From Sacculina carcini (Eukaryota; Arthropoda; Thecostraca; Sacculinidae), in contig OU696590.1 of assembly GCA_916048095.2 (NCBI GenBank), forward strand, positions 4,239,049 through 4,303,048: a DNA stretch of 64,000 nucleotides. Direction: 5' to 3'. The stretch's first letter is position 1; each line of letters begins with the position of its first letter. Of this stretch, positions 53,490 to 63,807 are shown piece by piece. The notes below the pieces were generated by a model. That model was not told the origin of the DNA, ran no database searches, and worked only from the letters and a program-made list of their open reading frames with translations. The position numbers and the translations under genes were made by a program.

Positions 53490-54885
53490 AGTATTATGTT
53501 AGGTGTGTTTGTGATGTTGCGTATATCTGGTGTGTAGTTGCGAAGTACTGTTGGTGATGTTTGTGGTGGAATGTAGATGTTGATTAATGAAATGTGTGAA
53601 TGTGTACCGGTGCGTATTTGAATAGATTGTGTTTCTGTTGTGGTGTCGTTTGATGGTAGTAATGCTTGTGTCTTTGTGCTGGTGTTAGTGTAGTTGATTG
53701 TTCTGTGTATAAGTGTGATTAGGCCACCGCCTCGGCCGCTAGTGCGGTCTTGGCGGATGGTGGTGTAATTGTGAAAGGTGGGTGTTCTGTGGTGCTATTG
53801 TAATTTTGTTTCCTGTATGAGTGATATGTGAATGGAGTGCCGTGTGAGGAAGTGTGTTAGTGCATGTTTTTTGTTGATGCCGTCGATGTTGAGCTGGAGA
53901 ATGTTTATGTGTGTGCGGTGTATGTTGGTGTTTGTGCGTGTGTGTTGTTAAGGTGTTGAGTTGTTGATGGAGGTAGTGGTGGTGGTGAATGTGTTGATGA
54001 GTGTGGTGATGATGGGATAAATGATAGTGAGGATGGAGTTGATGGTGTTGGTGATGATTGTGAGGAGGAGGATGAAGTTGTTAGTGATTGTGAGGATGGC
54101 GAGTTGTACGTGAAGAGGGGAATGATGGCGATGTCGGTGATGCTGATGACCGCGCTGGTTATGCTGATGGTGATGAAACAGGTGGCTGATGCTGTTGATG
54201 GATGTGTCAGTGTTGGTGTACGTGCAGGTGTTGATGAGTTTGGTGCGCATAATGAGCAGATGAATGAGCGCGTGTAGTGTGTGATGTCAAGTGATGTGCA
54301 TGTGGTGTGGCACCAGTTCGTGCAGGAGTTGCACTGAACTAAGCCTTTCGTTTGTCGGCGTGTTGTGAGTGGCTGTGTACATATGTGGCATGTGTATGTG
54401 TATCTCGGGCCTGGATTGGGTTATATGTATCCCGCGAGTATGAGCATACGTAAAATGATCGCGAGCGGGTCATATCTCGACGTCCCCGCAGGAGACGGTG
54501 ATATGAGTGGAAATGAAGATGAGCGTATGCGTGTGAGGCGAGCGCTCCAGGACCGGTTGATGGAGTTGGTGGTGGTGAATGTGTTGATGAGTGTGGTAAT
54601 GGGAAAACTGATGGTGATAATTGTGAGGAGGATGGTGAATTTGTTGATGATTGTGAGGGTGAACGAGCTATGTGTGAAGGTTGGGATGGTGGTGATGTCG
54701 GTGATGCTGCTGACCGGTGATGTTGATGGTGATGAGACAGAGGTGACTGATGATGATGATGTTGATGGATGTGCCAGTGCCAGTGTATGTGCAGGTGTTG
54801 ATGAATTTACTGTGTATAATGAGCAGATATATGAGTAATGTAATCGATGTATTTGCAGTCCAAAGTAAAATTGTTTTTCGTGCAA
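53490..54885 (-). pseudogene. Non-LTR ORF1-like region and endonuclease N-terminus
   Basis: Upstream half of copy 2. A long Ser/Thr-rich frame starts near 54,885 and reaches LAGYI, a stop, then PNPGP at 54,407-54,438: a 2A-like motif broken by TAA. A zinc cluster CHIC...QCNSC.NWCHTTC follows. A second Ser/Thr-rich stretch (about 54,260-53,950) repeats the first in composition, probably by internal duplication. The endonuclease then starts with INILQLNIDGIN and IQETKLQ and continues GGRGGGLITLIHR up to the hAT insertion at 53,489. The two Ser/Thr-rich regions give GAT/GTG-rich plus-strand DNA. Confidence 0.78.
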
Positions 54886-54999
54886 ATAAAACGCTACAAA
54901 TTAATAGTAATACTACACAGGACAAATGATTAAGAGTAGTAAAAACGTAGGTAGGATAAAAACAGGTTACAATGAATGGCTAAAATGAAAAACAGCTTT

Positions 55000-57640
55000 T
55001 TGGATGACTAGAACATCTTGAAAAGACTTAAAGCTGGCTGTTATAAGTTGTTGCAGCTCTCGTGCGGAAAAACGACGACATGAGATGCAGTCGGTTTCTC
55101 GGCACTTCCAGGCTCACCGATCTGTAGCTCGTGTTGACCTGCATGGCACTGATGCTCTCAACGTGAACATATCAGCGAGGAAACGTGACCCCAGTGGTTC
55201 ACTGATAGCACGGTGCACATGAGGTCGCACGCAGCTATCATTTGAGCGATGGAGGGCCAGATTTGTCGACGCAAAGTCAGAGAGACGTGATCAAATCGGT
55301 GCAGACGATCCACTGCTCTAGCTGAAAAACGGAAAATACTGTTAAGACGGTTGTTGTGCAGCTTTCCGCAGCCACCCCACACCGAAAGGCAGTGACGGAA
55401 ACATGGAAAAAGCCCGCGAGGAATGTGGTTTTCTGCATCGTTTATAGCAAGGAGAAAAAGCAACGGGCCCAAGACGAATACTTGAGGGACGCCAAGCCTC
55501 ATTGGAAGGGTCTCCGTACCATGTATTACCCGCTGACTTCGACCAGTCAAATAACTAGTGAACCATTCCGGCTCAATTCCGCACCATATCAGCTTCTCAG
55601 TTAGAACGTTGTGCTGGACACAGTCGAACGCCTTGCTCTGATGTATCGATATGACGGCCGACATCTTTTTATTATCGATTTTACGTGAAACAACATTAGT
55701 CATTGCCAGCAGCATGTCTTCTGTGGAGTGTTTCTGCCTGTATTCAAACTGTCTGGGACTCAATATGCTACATTTCGTCAAATAATCGGTCAACTGATAA
55801 CTGACAACTTTCTCGAGCAGCTTGCTGAGACCGGAGAGGCTGGATATAGGCCGAGTATTTGTTGGGTCCGACAAATCGCCAGATTTTGGCAGAGGAATAT
55901 CCACTGTTGTCTTCCATGCGGCCGGGAACACTTGAGCAGAATGGGCCCCAAAACCGCGAAACATTTCTTAACAGCAAACAGTGGAATTCCTTCAACACTA
56001 GCAGAGCTCATTGACCGACCGAGATGAGGTGATTGAAGAGAGTCGGCAGTGTGATCGTCTTCAACGTTAACGAACACGAGACAACGGTTGAGGGTCTGCA
56101 GGGAACTGATGCCGTCCACGTATCGGTATAGTCTGCTCAACAACGTTCGCGTAGTAGCGGTTCAGCTCTGTAGCCCGCGGGAATCAATAGTGAGCATACA
56201 TTTCTCGTCGTTCATAATGAGACTTTTGATGTCTCCAAAAATCGCTGTCCATAAGTAAGCTGCTACTAAAGATAACACTTGCGTTCCGCTGCAATCCGTG
56301 TTTTTTAATTCCCAGTAGAGGGATACGACAGAAGAGAGCTACAGTAGCCCAAGGGGGTGCCAACTCTGCTGAATTATCGCTCCCCCATTTGGTGTGGCAG
56401 TATAGGGGGGAAGAAGCAAAGGATCCGCTTTTAGTCGCCTCTTACGACACGCAGCGGGTACGGTGGCAGTATTATCATCCCCTACCACAGGTATTTGCTG
56501 CAATCAGGCATTTGGCGTCATTTCTGAGCTTTCTATATTCACTGGGTAGAACGGAATTGCGTGAATATATCCATGCTGCATACGCCTTGTCTCTGCAAGC
56601 AATAGCTTGCTTAATGCTGTTTTTCAGCAACCCATGCCCAGCGGAAAGGTATGGCTCGGAAGGTTTTTACGGGACAAACTGTATCGATGCGGCGTTTCCA
56701 TATTTCGTTAAAAACTGATCAATCGATCGTTGACATGGGAAGCTTGCTCAGAGTCAGTCCAGTCAGTAGTGAGTAGTCACAGTCACAGGTCATCCCAGCA
56801 GACGCGTCACCACGGCCGACAGGTGATCAGCGGCTTCGCATCCCGGGGTCTGCCAACTCGAAAACTGGCAGTGAACGACAGGTGATCTCCAATAGCAGCG
56901 TCCTCTACCACCAGATCAGACACCAGCTCAGTTGGTAAGTTTGTCACGAGGACATCGAGCAGTGAGGGTGTCGGAAGAAGGTGAGTGGCAGTAGTGATAA
57001 GATGCGACAACCGGTAGCTCTGCAGGAGTTCAACCAGGCCGGACGAGCAAGACTGAAGGGGCATATTGAAATTGAAGTCACCAGCAACAATCAGCGGCAG
57101 AGTGTAAAAGATCAGCTTGCAACATTTTGTTGATACAGGACAGACTAACCGACACTGCTGCCTTCGGTGGCCTATATATCACATCAACAATGAACGTTTG
57201 AACAGTTTAGATCCGCTCAGCCTGAGAAACAGCGCTTCGTTGTCGTCATTCCCGCTGATGTCGCGACTAGTGACTCGAATACTGTTCCTGCACAAGATGG
57301 CCACGCCGCCGCCAGTTCTCTTTTTGCGATCACATATGATACTCTTGTAGCCGGCAGAAACATTGAACTTGTTCGGTACATTTTGTTTCAACCAAGTCAC
57401 AGTGATGCACAACCCATCAATATGTTTTCAGCAGAAGCAAATAAATTTCGTCAATTTTTGGAAGGACTGACTCTGCGTTTAGTTGACCAATTTTTACACA
57501 TTTCCTGTTGTGGAAACTTGTAAAATTGGCATCGGCGGACTCGGAACGTTGATGCAGGTAGCGTCGTGTATCAGCAATATTCAAACAGGGCGGGTAAATA
57601 ACAGCGTGGACGGCATGCCACCGCTCGGTTGTCAACAACA
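55000..57640 (-). pseudogene. Decayed CR1-like non-LTR retrotransposon
   Basis: On the minus strand: endonuclease start VKIGQLNAESVLPKIDEI (about 57,500), LKQNVPNKFNVSAGYKSI and RTGGGVAILCRNSI (57,412-57,179), PSLLDVLVTNLP and GDHLSFTASF (57,064-56,807), then reverse transcriptase FPAAWKTTVDIPLPKSGD, RPISSLSGLSKLLEKVV, QKHSTEDMLL, SKAFDCVQHNVLTEKL, WFTSYLTGRSQRV and GVPQVFVLGPLLFLLAIND (55,964-55,360). The Asp normally starting the SKAFD motif A is replaced (IHQSKAFD), the QGS turn is changed to QVF, and the YADD region is deleted after HIPRGLFPCF. Clearly non-functional. The motifs resemble CR1/L2-type elements. Confidence 0.85.
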
Positions 57641-58114
57641 GTGATAGCCGGCCTCAGTTGGGTAAGCCGCGGTGCGACACCAACAGGAATTCTTCCTCTG
57701 TTTCCGCCCCTGCAGCCTCGTCCACGCCACCGTTAACTTGGCCGTTATGTAGTTAGATTCAACTGTATATGGTGGCCAGTGTACAGTTCGGGAAGATCAA
57801 TAGCCGAGCTGAGTCCATATTTCAAGGCCAATAGTTCATAACGACTGTATGTGAACTTGAGCAATAACGCCGCACAACTCACACGCCTATAGTCACAGTT
57901 ATAGAATATAAACTAGGAGTTCAAAAATATACTCGTAAAATATGTAGCACGAAATGTTGAGCGTTAAGAAACACGATCATTGGCACTGTTAAAACACAAT
58001 TATGCAAAAACGCAATTGAAATAAAGCTGAACATAGAGCACTAGACAGTCACAGCGGAGGAGCACAAGAACGCAGCAGCAGCCTGGACGGCGCGTGCACA
58101 AGAACTGAGTGTGT
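57641..58114. other. Unassigned spacer, no gene seen
   Basis: No exon, repeat or transposon end was recognised. It may include the untranslated 5' region of the CR1-like relic on its left. Confidence 0.45.
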
Positions 58115-58575
58115 GTTTTTTGTGATGTGCATGTGGTGTGGCACCAGTTCACGCAGGAGTTGCATTGAACTAATCCTTTCGTGTGTCTGCGTGTTGTGAG
58201 TGGCTGTGTACATATGTGGCAAGTGTATGTGTGTCTCGGGCCTGGGTTGTGTTTGATGTCTCCTGCGAGTAGGAGCATCCGTGAAATGACCGTGAGCTGG
58301 TCATATCTCGGAGCCCTCGCGGGAGACATTGACGTGAGTGGAAATGAGCGTGTGAGGCGAGCGGTGTTGGTTTGGTGTCTGGTGTATGTGTAGCGTGGGG
58401 TCATGATTTGAGCCAGTTGCACGGAGCTGAAAAAGACCTGTGGAACCCGGGTGACCGAAGCCGATCCCAGGAGCTCGACAGCTCCGTCGTTCTGACGAGG
58501 CTGGAAGGTTTGTTGCTTCGGTTTTACCCCCAGATGGGGTGGTGCAACGGCGTAGACACCATAGCTCATGACCAC
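58115..58575 (-). pseudogene. Non-LTR ORF1 fragment with 2A-like motif and PHD-like zinc cluster
   Basis: Within a 191-residue minus-strand frame (58,000-58,575), residues about 90-150 read RMLLLAGDIKHNPGP (58,238-58,282), then CHIC...KGLVQCNSCVNWCHTTC (Cys4-His-Cys3-like). The same block with a stop inside the motif occurs in copy 2 at 54,407. 2A-like sequences (D-V/I-E-x-NPGP) cause ribosome skipping and are known at the start of some CR1 and related retrotransposon ORFs. Here the usual Glu is Lys. The fragment is cut at about 58,115, where the frame enters unrelated sequence. Confidence 0.8.
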
Positions 58576-59260
58576 AACTACATTGTTGTTTTACTCCGCT
58601 CTTTTCCACATAATTGATCATACTCTGTCCAAATTTATTCCCGTTTCTGATTTCTCCCCACCCACCTCTGGAGTTTCGTCTGGTCTTAGTTCCCTTATTC
58701 AATCTTCATATGTCCTCTCTGTTCAATCCTTCGTCGCTGGTCTGCTCATTCCACTTATACGCAGATGATATTAAACTTTATTCCTCCGCCTTTTTTATTT
58801 CTCATTCTCCTTTCTGACATATCTCATATCACTTTCTGGTCTTCCTCTCGTCGTCTCCTTCTGAACACATAGACGTCTGAATTTGTCGTCCTTCACTCCC
58901 CTTGTTTATCTCCTCTTCTGCCTCCCTCCCTGTCTGTCACTGTAAAAAATATGGGCGTCATTTTTTCCTCCCATTGTTTCTTCACGAAGATTATTAATAC
59001 AACGTGTGTCTGTTGCCTGATAATCCGTTCTCTATCCAATTCGTCCTTGTCTTCATCAATCTTTCTCTATCAAACTTGTTCAATCTCTGATACTTTCTAG
59101 GCCGGATTATTGCAGCTCACTCTACCCCAACTCTACCTCGATCTGTATCAATCTACTTATGTCTCTGATCTGTTTTGTCCCTCTGGGAATCCTTTTTCAC
59201 GACATTTAGTTATTCTGCCCTCTTGCGCCTAACAAATAATCGTGATCCTCTAAATCTTTC
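58576..59260 (+). pseudogene. Plus-strand reverse-transcriptase relic (CR1-like)
   Basis: Remnants on the plus strand: a PLFNLHMSSLF block, SFHLYADDIKLYSSAF (YADD at about 58,759-58,770), VKNMGVIFSSHCFFTKIIN (about 58,943-59,000) and a degraded SDTF.AGLLQLTL, which line up with the palm and thumb of CR1-like reverse transcriptases. Frameshifts and stops are frequent. It is in the opposite orientation to the neighbouring relics, hence a separate insertion. Confidence 0.72.
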
Positions 59261-60140
59261 TCTTACTACAGGCCTCGTCTCTATAATTATCTTCCCTTTC
59301 ACATCACCTCCTCACTTACTTAACATTTGCTTCTCTGCGTAGAATATATTGTCGTGTTGTCTCTAAGGTTGATGTGTTTGACCATAATTGCTAACGTATA
59401 TTGTAAATGTTTTCATTTTTGTTCTGTTTGTGGCTTATGGCTTATCGTTTATGTTGTTCTGGTTTTGATATAATCTTTAGGTGTATACTTCTCTTCCATC
59501 CACTTAATTTTTGTTTTCCTGGTCTTTCTTGTTTTGTACTGTTCTTTCTAGTTGTTCTTACTAGTTGTCTTCGCAGGAATGAGTCAGAGGCTCGTGACTC
59601 CCGCCTTCCAACTGTCATATGTCTTCTTAAACAGTTGTGTCGTTGGTTGTTGTACTACGTCGCTTGGCAACCTATTCCATCTATATACTACTTTGTTTGG
59701 GGGACTATATTTTTGGATGTCCTTTTAATCCTGCGTTTTTGCAGGCCAAAATGTTTGAAATGAACTGTGGAAGTGGTGTGTTTTGTGCTTCTTTCGTCGT
59801 ATTTTTTCTCTCGTAGTTGGTTCTCAATTGTATGCATGTTCTTTTTATGAGGTGTTTTCCAGTATGATGTTTTCTTATATCTTCTATCTGTCTTCCCATC
59901 TATGTTTGTAGTATGTCGCGCTTGTTTTTATATACATAAATAAATGTAAAAAATATAACGATTCTGAAATCCTCAACTGCTGCAGCTTCCATGAACAGAT
60001 GGAAATAAAACATTGTTGTTTATCTTACACTCGGCTCTTTTCCCACATAATTGATTGTCAATTTTGCTTTTTCCATTGCGAGTTGGTACACTTGTAACTG
60101 GATTTTTTTTATCAAAAGAAGGGGTTGTGTTGTTTTTCAG
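59261..60140. other. Region upstream of the DXO-like gene, no gene assigned
   Basis: A TTT/CTT-rich plus strand gives a hydrophobic frame at 59,407-59,763 that has no recognised motif. ATAAATAAATG at about 59,936 resembles a polyadenylation signal. The TTGTGTTGTTTTTCAG at 60,125-60,140 looks like a splice acceptor, so the first DXO-like coding exon may be preceded by a 5' untranslated exon in this region or further left. Confidence 0.5.
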
Positions 60141-60170
60141 GTTGAACAGTTCTGAGCTCTGATCTGAGTC

Positions 60171-60586
60171 ATGCATCCGGGCATCAATGTACACGACAAG
60201 CGCCGACCAGAGTCTGCCACTGCCGGGCACCGTCTGCTGACGCTCTGCCCTGAACGTTTGCACATGCCGTTTCCCAAGTTCTGCGTTCCAACTGTGCTCG
60301 GTCATTTCTCGCTGGATAGTCGTCGTCAAATGCATTTTGACCGCCGTCAAATTAAGTACGTTTGCTGGCCGTCAGATGGCGTTGGTACAGTGGCTGGTGG
60401 CGTCATCTCGCGACCGCGGCAGAAAATACAGCCGGGCGACTCGGCGTCAGTCAATTGGCGACTGTCTGACGGTCTGGACGTTGCGCGGCGCAAGCAAGAC
60501 GAACTGCTCGATGAACGACTGGACAATATGCTACGCTGGATCGCCAAAAATCGCCGCAGTCTGCGCCACTCTCAACACAGAGACAG
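60171..60586 (+). CDS. DXO: DXO/Rai1-like decapping exonuclease, coding exon 1
   Basis: First of four exons of a DXO/Dom3Z-Rai1 family protein. These enzymes remove incomplete or non-canonical (including NAD) caps from RNA and degrade the body 5' to 3' as nuclear/cytoplasmic quality control. ATG 60,171 is the first after an in-frame TGA at 60,165. The exon gives 138 codons plus two bases. Family features are GHFSLDSRRQMHFDRRQIKYV (the FSLD.. strand near the N-terminus) and LDERLDNMLRWIAKNRR just before the conserved core. The donor is CAG|GTGGGC at 60,587. Taken with exons 2-4, about 261 residues are encoded here, against roughly 380-400 for the family, so the C-terminal third is missing from the window. 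Confidence 0.85.
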
Positions 60587-60945
60587 GTGGGCATTAGCAA
60601 ATGTGCCGGTCTCCCTTCCATGTCTTATGTCTCATCTATTCCTTGCTGGCTTGGTGGAAGGCGAAGGTGATCGAGTATTTTGACACTGTTCACGTGTGTC
60701 GTCTACAAGCACGTAACTTCACGTGCATGCACCCGCAATCGTTAAGAAAAATTCGCACATCAATATTATAGAAAGCCAAGGACAGTCTTGTTCGTATAGA
60801 ATTGGAAAGATTTTCACCTATTTCTGCTAGTATTTGTTTCCTATATGCTTGTTTTGGGCTGATTTTGAACTTCTTATGTCTAAACGTTAAATAGTCTGCC
60901 CTCGCATGGCATGGGTATTGTACAAAGATTGTGTGTATTTGCTAG

Positions 60946-61047
60946 GTTGGCGGCGGATTTTGTGTGCTACCGCGGCCTGCTGACCAAACTAATGAACACG
61001 CCCTACGAGACCCGTGACGAATGGATCATTTGTGCTACGTTGTGGAG
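60946..61047 (+). CDS. DXO: DXO/Rai1-like gene, exon 2
   Basis: The 102-base exon after TTTGCTAG| reads LAADFVCYRGLLTKLMNTPY ETRDEWIICATLW: the DFVC.RG.LTK...TPYE block is one of the most diagnostic segments of the family and includes the conserved Arg of motif I. Both flanking introns are phase 2, the joined codon AG+G gives Arg, and the donor is AG|GTGCAT at 61,048. Intron 1 is 359 bp. Confidence 0.93.
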
Positions 61048-61256
61048 GTGCATAAGCCTTGTTAGAGCTGTTATCGTCGTGCCCTCTCGGGGCCTAGTTG
61101 GCTATTGGGTAGAGGTGTTGTATAGCTCAATTGTGATCAGTTGGTTAGATTTGCAAATGTAACTTCACTTACAATTTCATTCAAAGCACAATTCATTTGA
61201 GTGTTACACGTTTTTGTATGCGTGTGTGCATATATGTATGTGTGTGTCTGTCTCAG

Positions 61257-61378
61257 AGGTACGATTTATTTGTGCAAGTTTGATTCAGCTCGCCAGTTGA
61301 GACAGCTGCGATGTCGCTCGCAACATCAGCGAGATATGTGCAGTTGGGGCTACAAGTTTGAACAGTTCCTCTTGTCTG
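61257..61378 (+). CDS. DXO: DXO/Rai1-like gene, exon 3
   Basis: The acceptor GTCTGTCTCAG| at 61,256 joins in phase to give W-R-GTIYLCKFDS, matching the GTLYL strand of the family, and the exon ends WGYKFEQFLLS, the conserved GYKFEQ motif. The donor is TCTG|GTGCTT at 61,379 (phase 1). Intron 2 is 209 bp. Confidence 0.92.
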
Positions 61379-61683
61379 GTGCTTAATCTCTCTTTCTCCT
61401 TCTCTCTTTCTGACACACACATACACAATGACACACGTATACATTCATGGCTGAGTTGACTTGAAGGCCGGTTTTTACACAGTGCAATTGAGAGTTCTTG
61501 CCAGCTAGCTTATAATAGCAATAGTTTTTTCTAGTATTCTTGTTCATTTTAATTCGCAACAAAGCACTAGCTTGTGTGTGCGTATGCGGGTGTGTGCTGG
61601 TATGGGCTATTTTGTTTGTGGTGTATGAAGGCACGTTTGTGTGAGTCTGTAAAAGTGTGTGTGTGTGTGTGCGTTGGAATGAG

Positions 61684-61827
61684 ATGAGTCATGCAGTTCT
61701 CCTGTCGTCAGTCTGCCCGTGGATGAGAATGAGGAGCTGTGTTGTGTGCTGCGGTCTCGTGTGTGCTCTCATTCTGTGCTCTACGGCGCTGAAGTGGACG
61801 GCGTCGATACCGGCCGCTGTGATCTCA
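61684..61827 (+). CDS. DXO: DXO/Rai1-like gene, exon 4
   Basis: Reads LPVDENEELCCVLRSRVCSH SVLYGAEVDGVD: the VNENEEFC-like stretch and the catalytic G-x-E-x-D (GAEVDG, metal-binding Glu and Asp). The acceptor AATGAG| at 61,683 keeps the phase with exon 3. The stronger-looking GTCGTCAG| at 61,711 would not keep frame, so the exact start is uncertain. The donor TCA|GTGAGT at 61,828 is canonical. The next family motifs (E-h-K and the downstream Lys/Gln) are not found up to 64,000, so intron 4 is at least 2.17 kb or the gene is broken. Confidence 0.85.
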
Positions 61828-62215
61828 GTGAGTTTCTGCTCTTAATAACGATCACCCCAGAAAGGTTAAGAAGTGTATTCAATTTTAAAGACGTCCTCTT
61901 CATATTTGTGATAGGATGATGGGGATGTATGGTATTTTTCATATTTGACTTGTAAGACCAGCAGAAAAAGCACGTAATATATCCAGGCTGCATGTAATTG
62001 CCTAGAACTATAATGACGTGGATCTATGGGGATTAATAACACCCATTCCCAATATATACATGCAATATAATATGGCAATGCATAGTAAATTGGAAAACTA
62101 GAATAATTAATTTACACTTTTGTATAGATTTCGTCTTTTGCTTTTTTATTTGTATTCATTTTGTTGTATGAGTTGTTTCGCACGACGGGCAGGTTTAAAT
62201 GCTTGTAATGGTATG
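61828..62215 (+). other. Intron 4 of the DXO-like gene, first part
   Basis: AT-rich with no further exon seen. Contains no recognised repeat until about 62,216. Confidence 0.55.
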
Positions 62216-62317
62216 AATTTTTAGTGTGCACACCCAGTGGTTGCCCAGGAGTAACTGGCAGAAAATGCATCAAGGCTGGTGGGACAGACAGACACATAGA
62301 CACACACACACAGAGGA

Positions 62318-62379
<62 letters not shown>

Positions 62380-62740
62380 TAGCATTTAAACCCGCCCGTT
62401 GTGCGGAGCTATTAATAAAGTAAAATATATATTGAATTCATAAAAGAAAACGAATACAAATTTAAAAAGTAAACCCATATAAATATTAACCAATAGAAAA
62501 GACTAAAACCCGCCTTGTCTTAAAACCCGCACGTTGTGCGGAACAATCCATAAAATGAAATTCATATTTAATTAGTAAACATATTGCAAATTAAAAAAGA
62601 TTATAGTAAATCCATAGAAATCCTGATCAATTGAAAAGTCTAAATTTCATTATTTTTATTTTTACAACATATTATCCCTCAACCCGCCTCATATTTAAAC
62701 CCGCCCGTCGTACGGAATAATTCAGAACTCGAACACGATC
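62216..62740 (+). repeat. Dispersed repeat family R1, copy with (TA)n and CCGC/GCGG motifs
   Basis: Order: AATTTTTAGTGTGCACACCC, CAGACAGACACA, CA run, GAGGATCTC, (TA)n at 62,321-62,378, ACTAGCATTTAAACCCGCCC, then AAGTAAAATATATATTGAAT. The motif CCCGCCCGTTGTGCGGA recurs at about 62,389, 62,526 (perfect dyad CCGCAC-GTT-GTGCGG) and 62,702 (CGTCGTACGG). The first 240 bases match 63,808-64,000 in the same orientation. Lies in intron 4. Confidence 0.8.
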
Positions 62741-62939
62741 CGTTCTGGACCTTGAAGCCAAATCCGTTAGTTTTGTATATGAACTCGTTTTAGCTTATCT
62801 TGTAGAACACAAAATTATCTACACAGTAGTATATTCCTGTGTAATCGAAAGTGCGTAAATTGTGATTGGACTTCAGTGAAATTAAATCAGTGTATATTCA
62901 TGTGTAATCGCAAGTGCGCATAATAGCTATCAAATTGGC

Positions 62940-63800
62940 AACATGACATTTTGACTTTACACCGCCGTAACTTCCTTCAGATACACTTTGGAAAATTACA
63001 AATTATACCGTATTGAAGAAAACAAAATTTATAGCACGATGATATAATTTATTTTAATGTGTGACAAATAGTTCCTGAGAAATAGGTAGAAAAATGAATT
63101 AATTTTAGTCACCCGGTGTTCAAGTGTAATTTTGGATGTATTTGAGAATTTTGCCAATTTTACTTGTTTTTTGTATCATTTGTGGGTATAAATTATAACT
63201 TTTCTTGTAGAACACAAAATTATCTACATAATAGTATAATTTATATAGCCGTACCATTGCTGGTTTATGAGGAATAGATAGCGGAATATTGACCAAAATA
63301 TTCACGTTTTTTGTGCTAATTTTGCATTTTTGACTTTGTCATTTACACTTCACACCGCCGTAATTTTTTTAATACACTTTGGAGAATTAAAAATTATACC
63401 GTGTTGTAGAAAACAAAATTACCAGCATGATGGTATTATTTATTTAGATGTGTGATAATTAGTCTTTGAGAAATAGAGAAAAAAGTATAGAAAATCGGAC
63501 GCATGGAGTTTAAATAAAATTTTGAATGTAGATTGAATTTTTTTCCATTTTACATGTTTTATATTCAATTTTTGGGTATGAATTATAGTTTGTTGAGTAG
63601 AACAGAAAATTTTCTACACAGTGGTATAATTTGTATAGTTGTACCATTGCTGGTTTAGGAGGAGTAGTCTGCAGAATATTGACCAAAATTTTCGCATTTT
63701 TCAGGGTTCATTTTGTCTTTTCACCGCTATAACTTTTCTTGGTTAATTTTTAAAATTAAAAGTTTAGCCTACAGTGTAGACAAGAAAATTTCCAACATGA
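62940..63800 (+). repeat. Imperfect tandem repeat of about 370-390 bp in family R1
   Basis: ACCGCCGTAA (62,961), ACCGCCGTAA (63,353) and ACCGCTATAA (63,723) mark three imperfect units. Each is followed by a TACACTTTGG-like stretch, a TTGTAGAAAACAAAATT-like motif and CATGATGGTAT or CACGATGATAT, and the first two also by GAGAAATAG. The third unit matches the inverted copy at 1,500-1,690. No coding capacity is seen. Confidence 0.78.
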
Positions 63801-63807
63801 TGGTATA

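Larger units (their letters stand above)
47976..54885 (-). mobile_element. Non-LTR retrotransposon copy 2 with PHD/2A ORF1, split by a hAT element
   Basis: On the minus strand: ORF1-like region with a degraded 2A-like motif and a PHD-like zinc cluster (about 54,885-54,260), Ser/Thr-rich linker (about 54,260-53,950), endonuclease (53,950-53,490, then resuming 50,658), reverse transcriptase (to about 48,800) and C-terminal zinc motif ending 48,003. The element ends with a (CAA)n run at about 47,975-47,995. The interruption 50,659-53,481 is the nested hAT element. Several frameshifts and stops make it non-functional. The ORF1 zinc cluster and GVPQGSVLAP-type reverse transcriptase point to a Jockey/CR1-type lineage, not resolved further. 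Confidence 0.85.

Noticed and set aside
59407-59763. 118-residue hydrophobic frame upstream of the DXO-like gene
   Set aside because: T-rich plus strand gives Phe/Leu/Cys-rich frames; no signal peptide pattern, splice context or family motif to support a gene.
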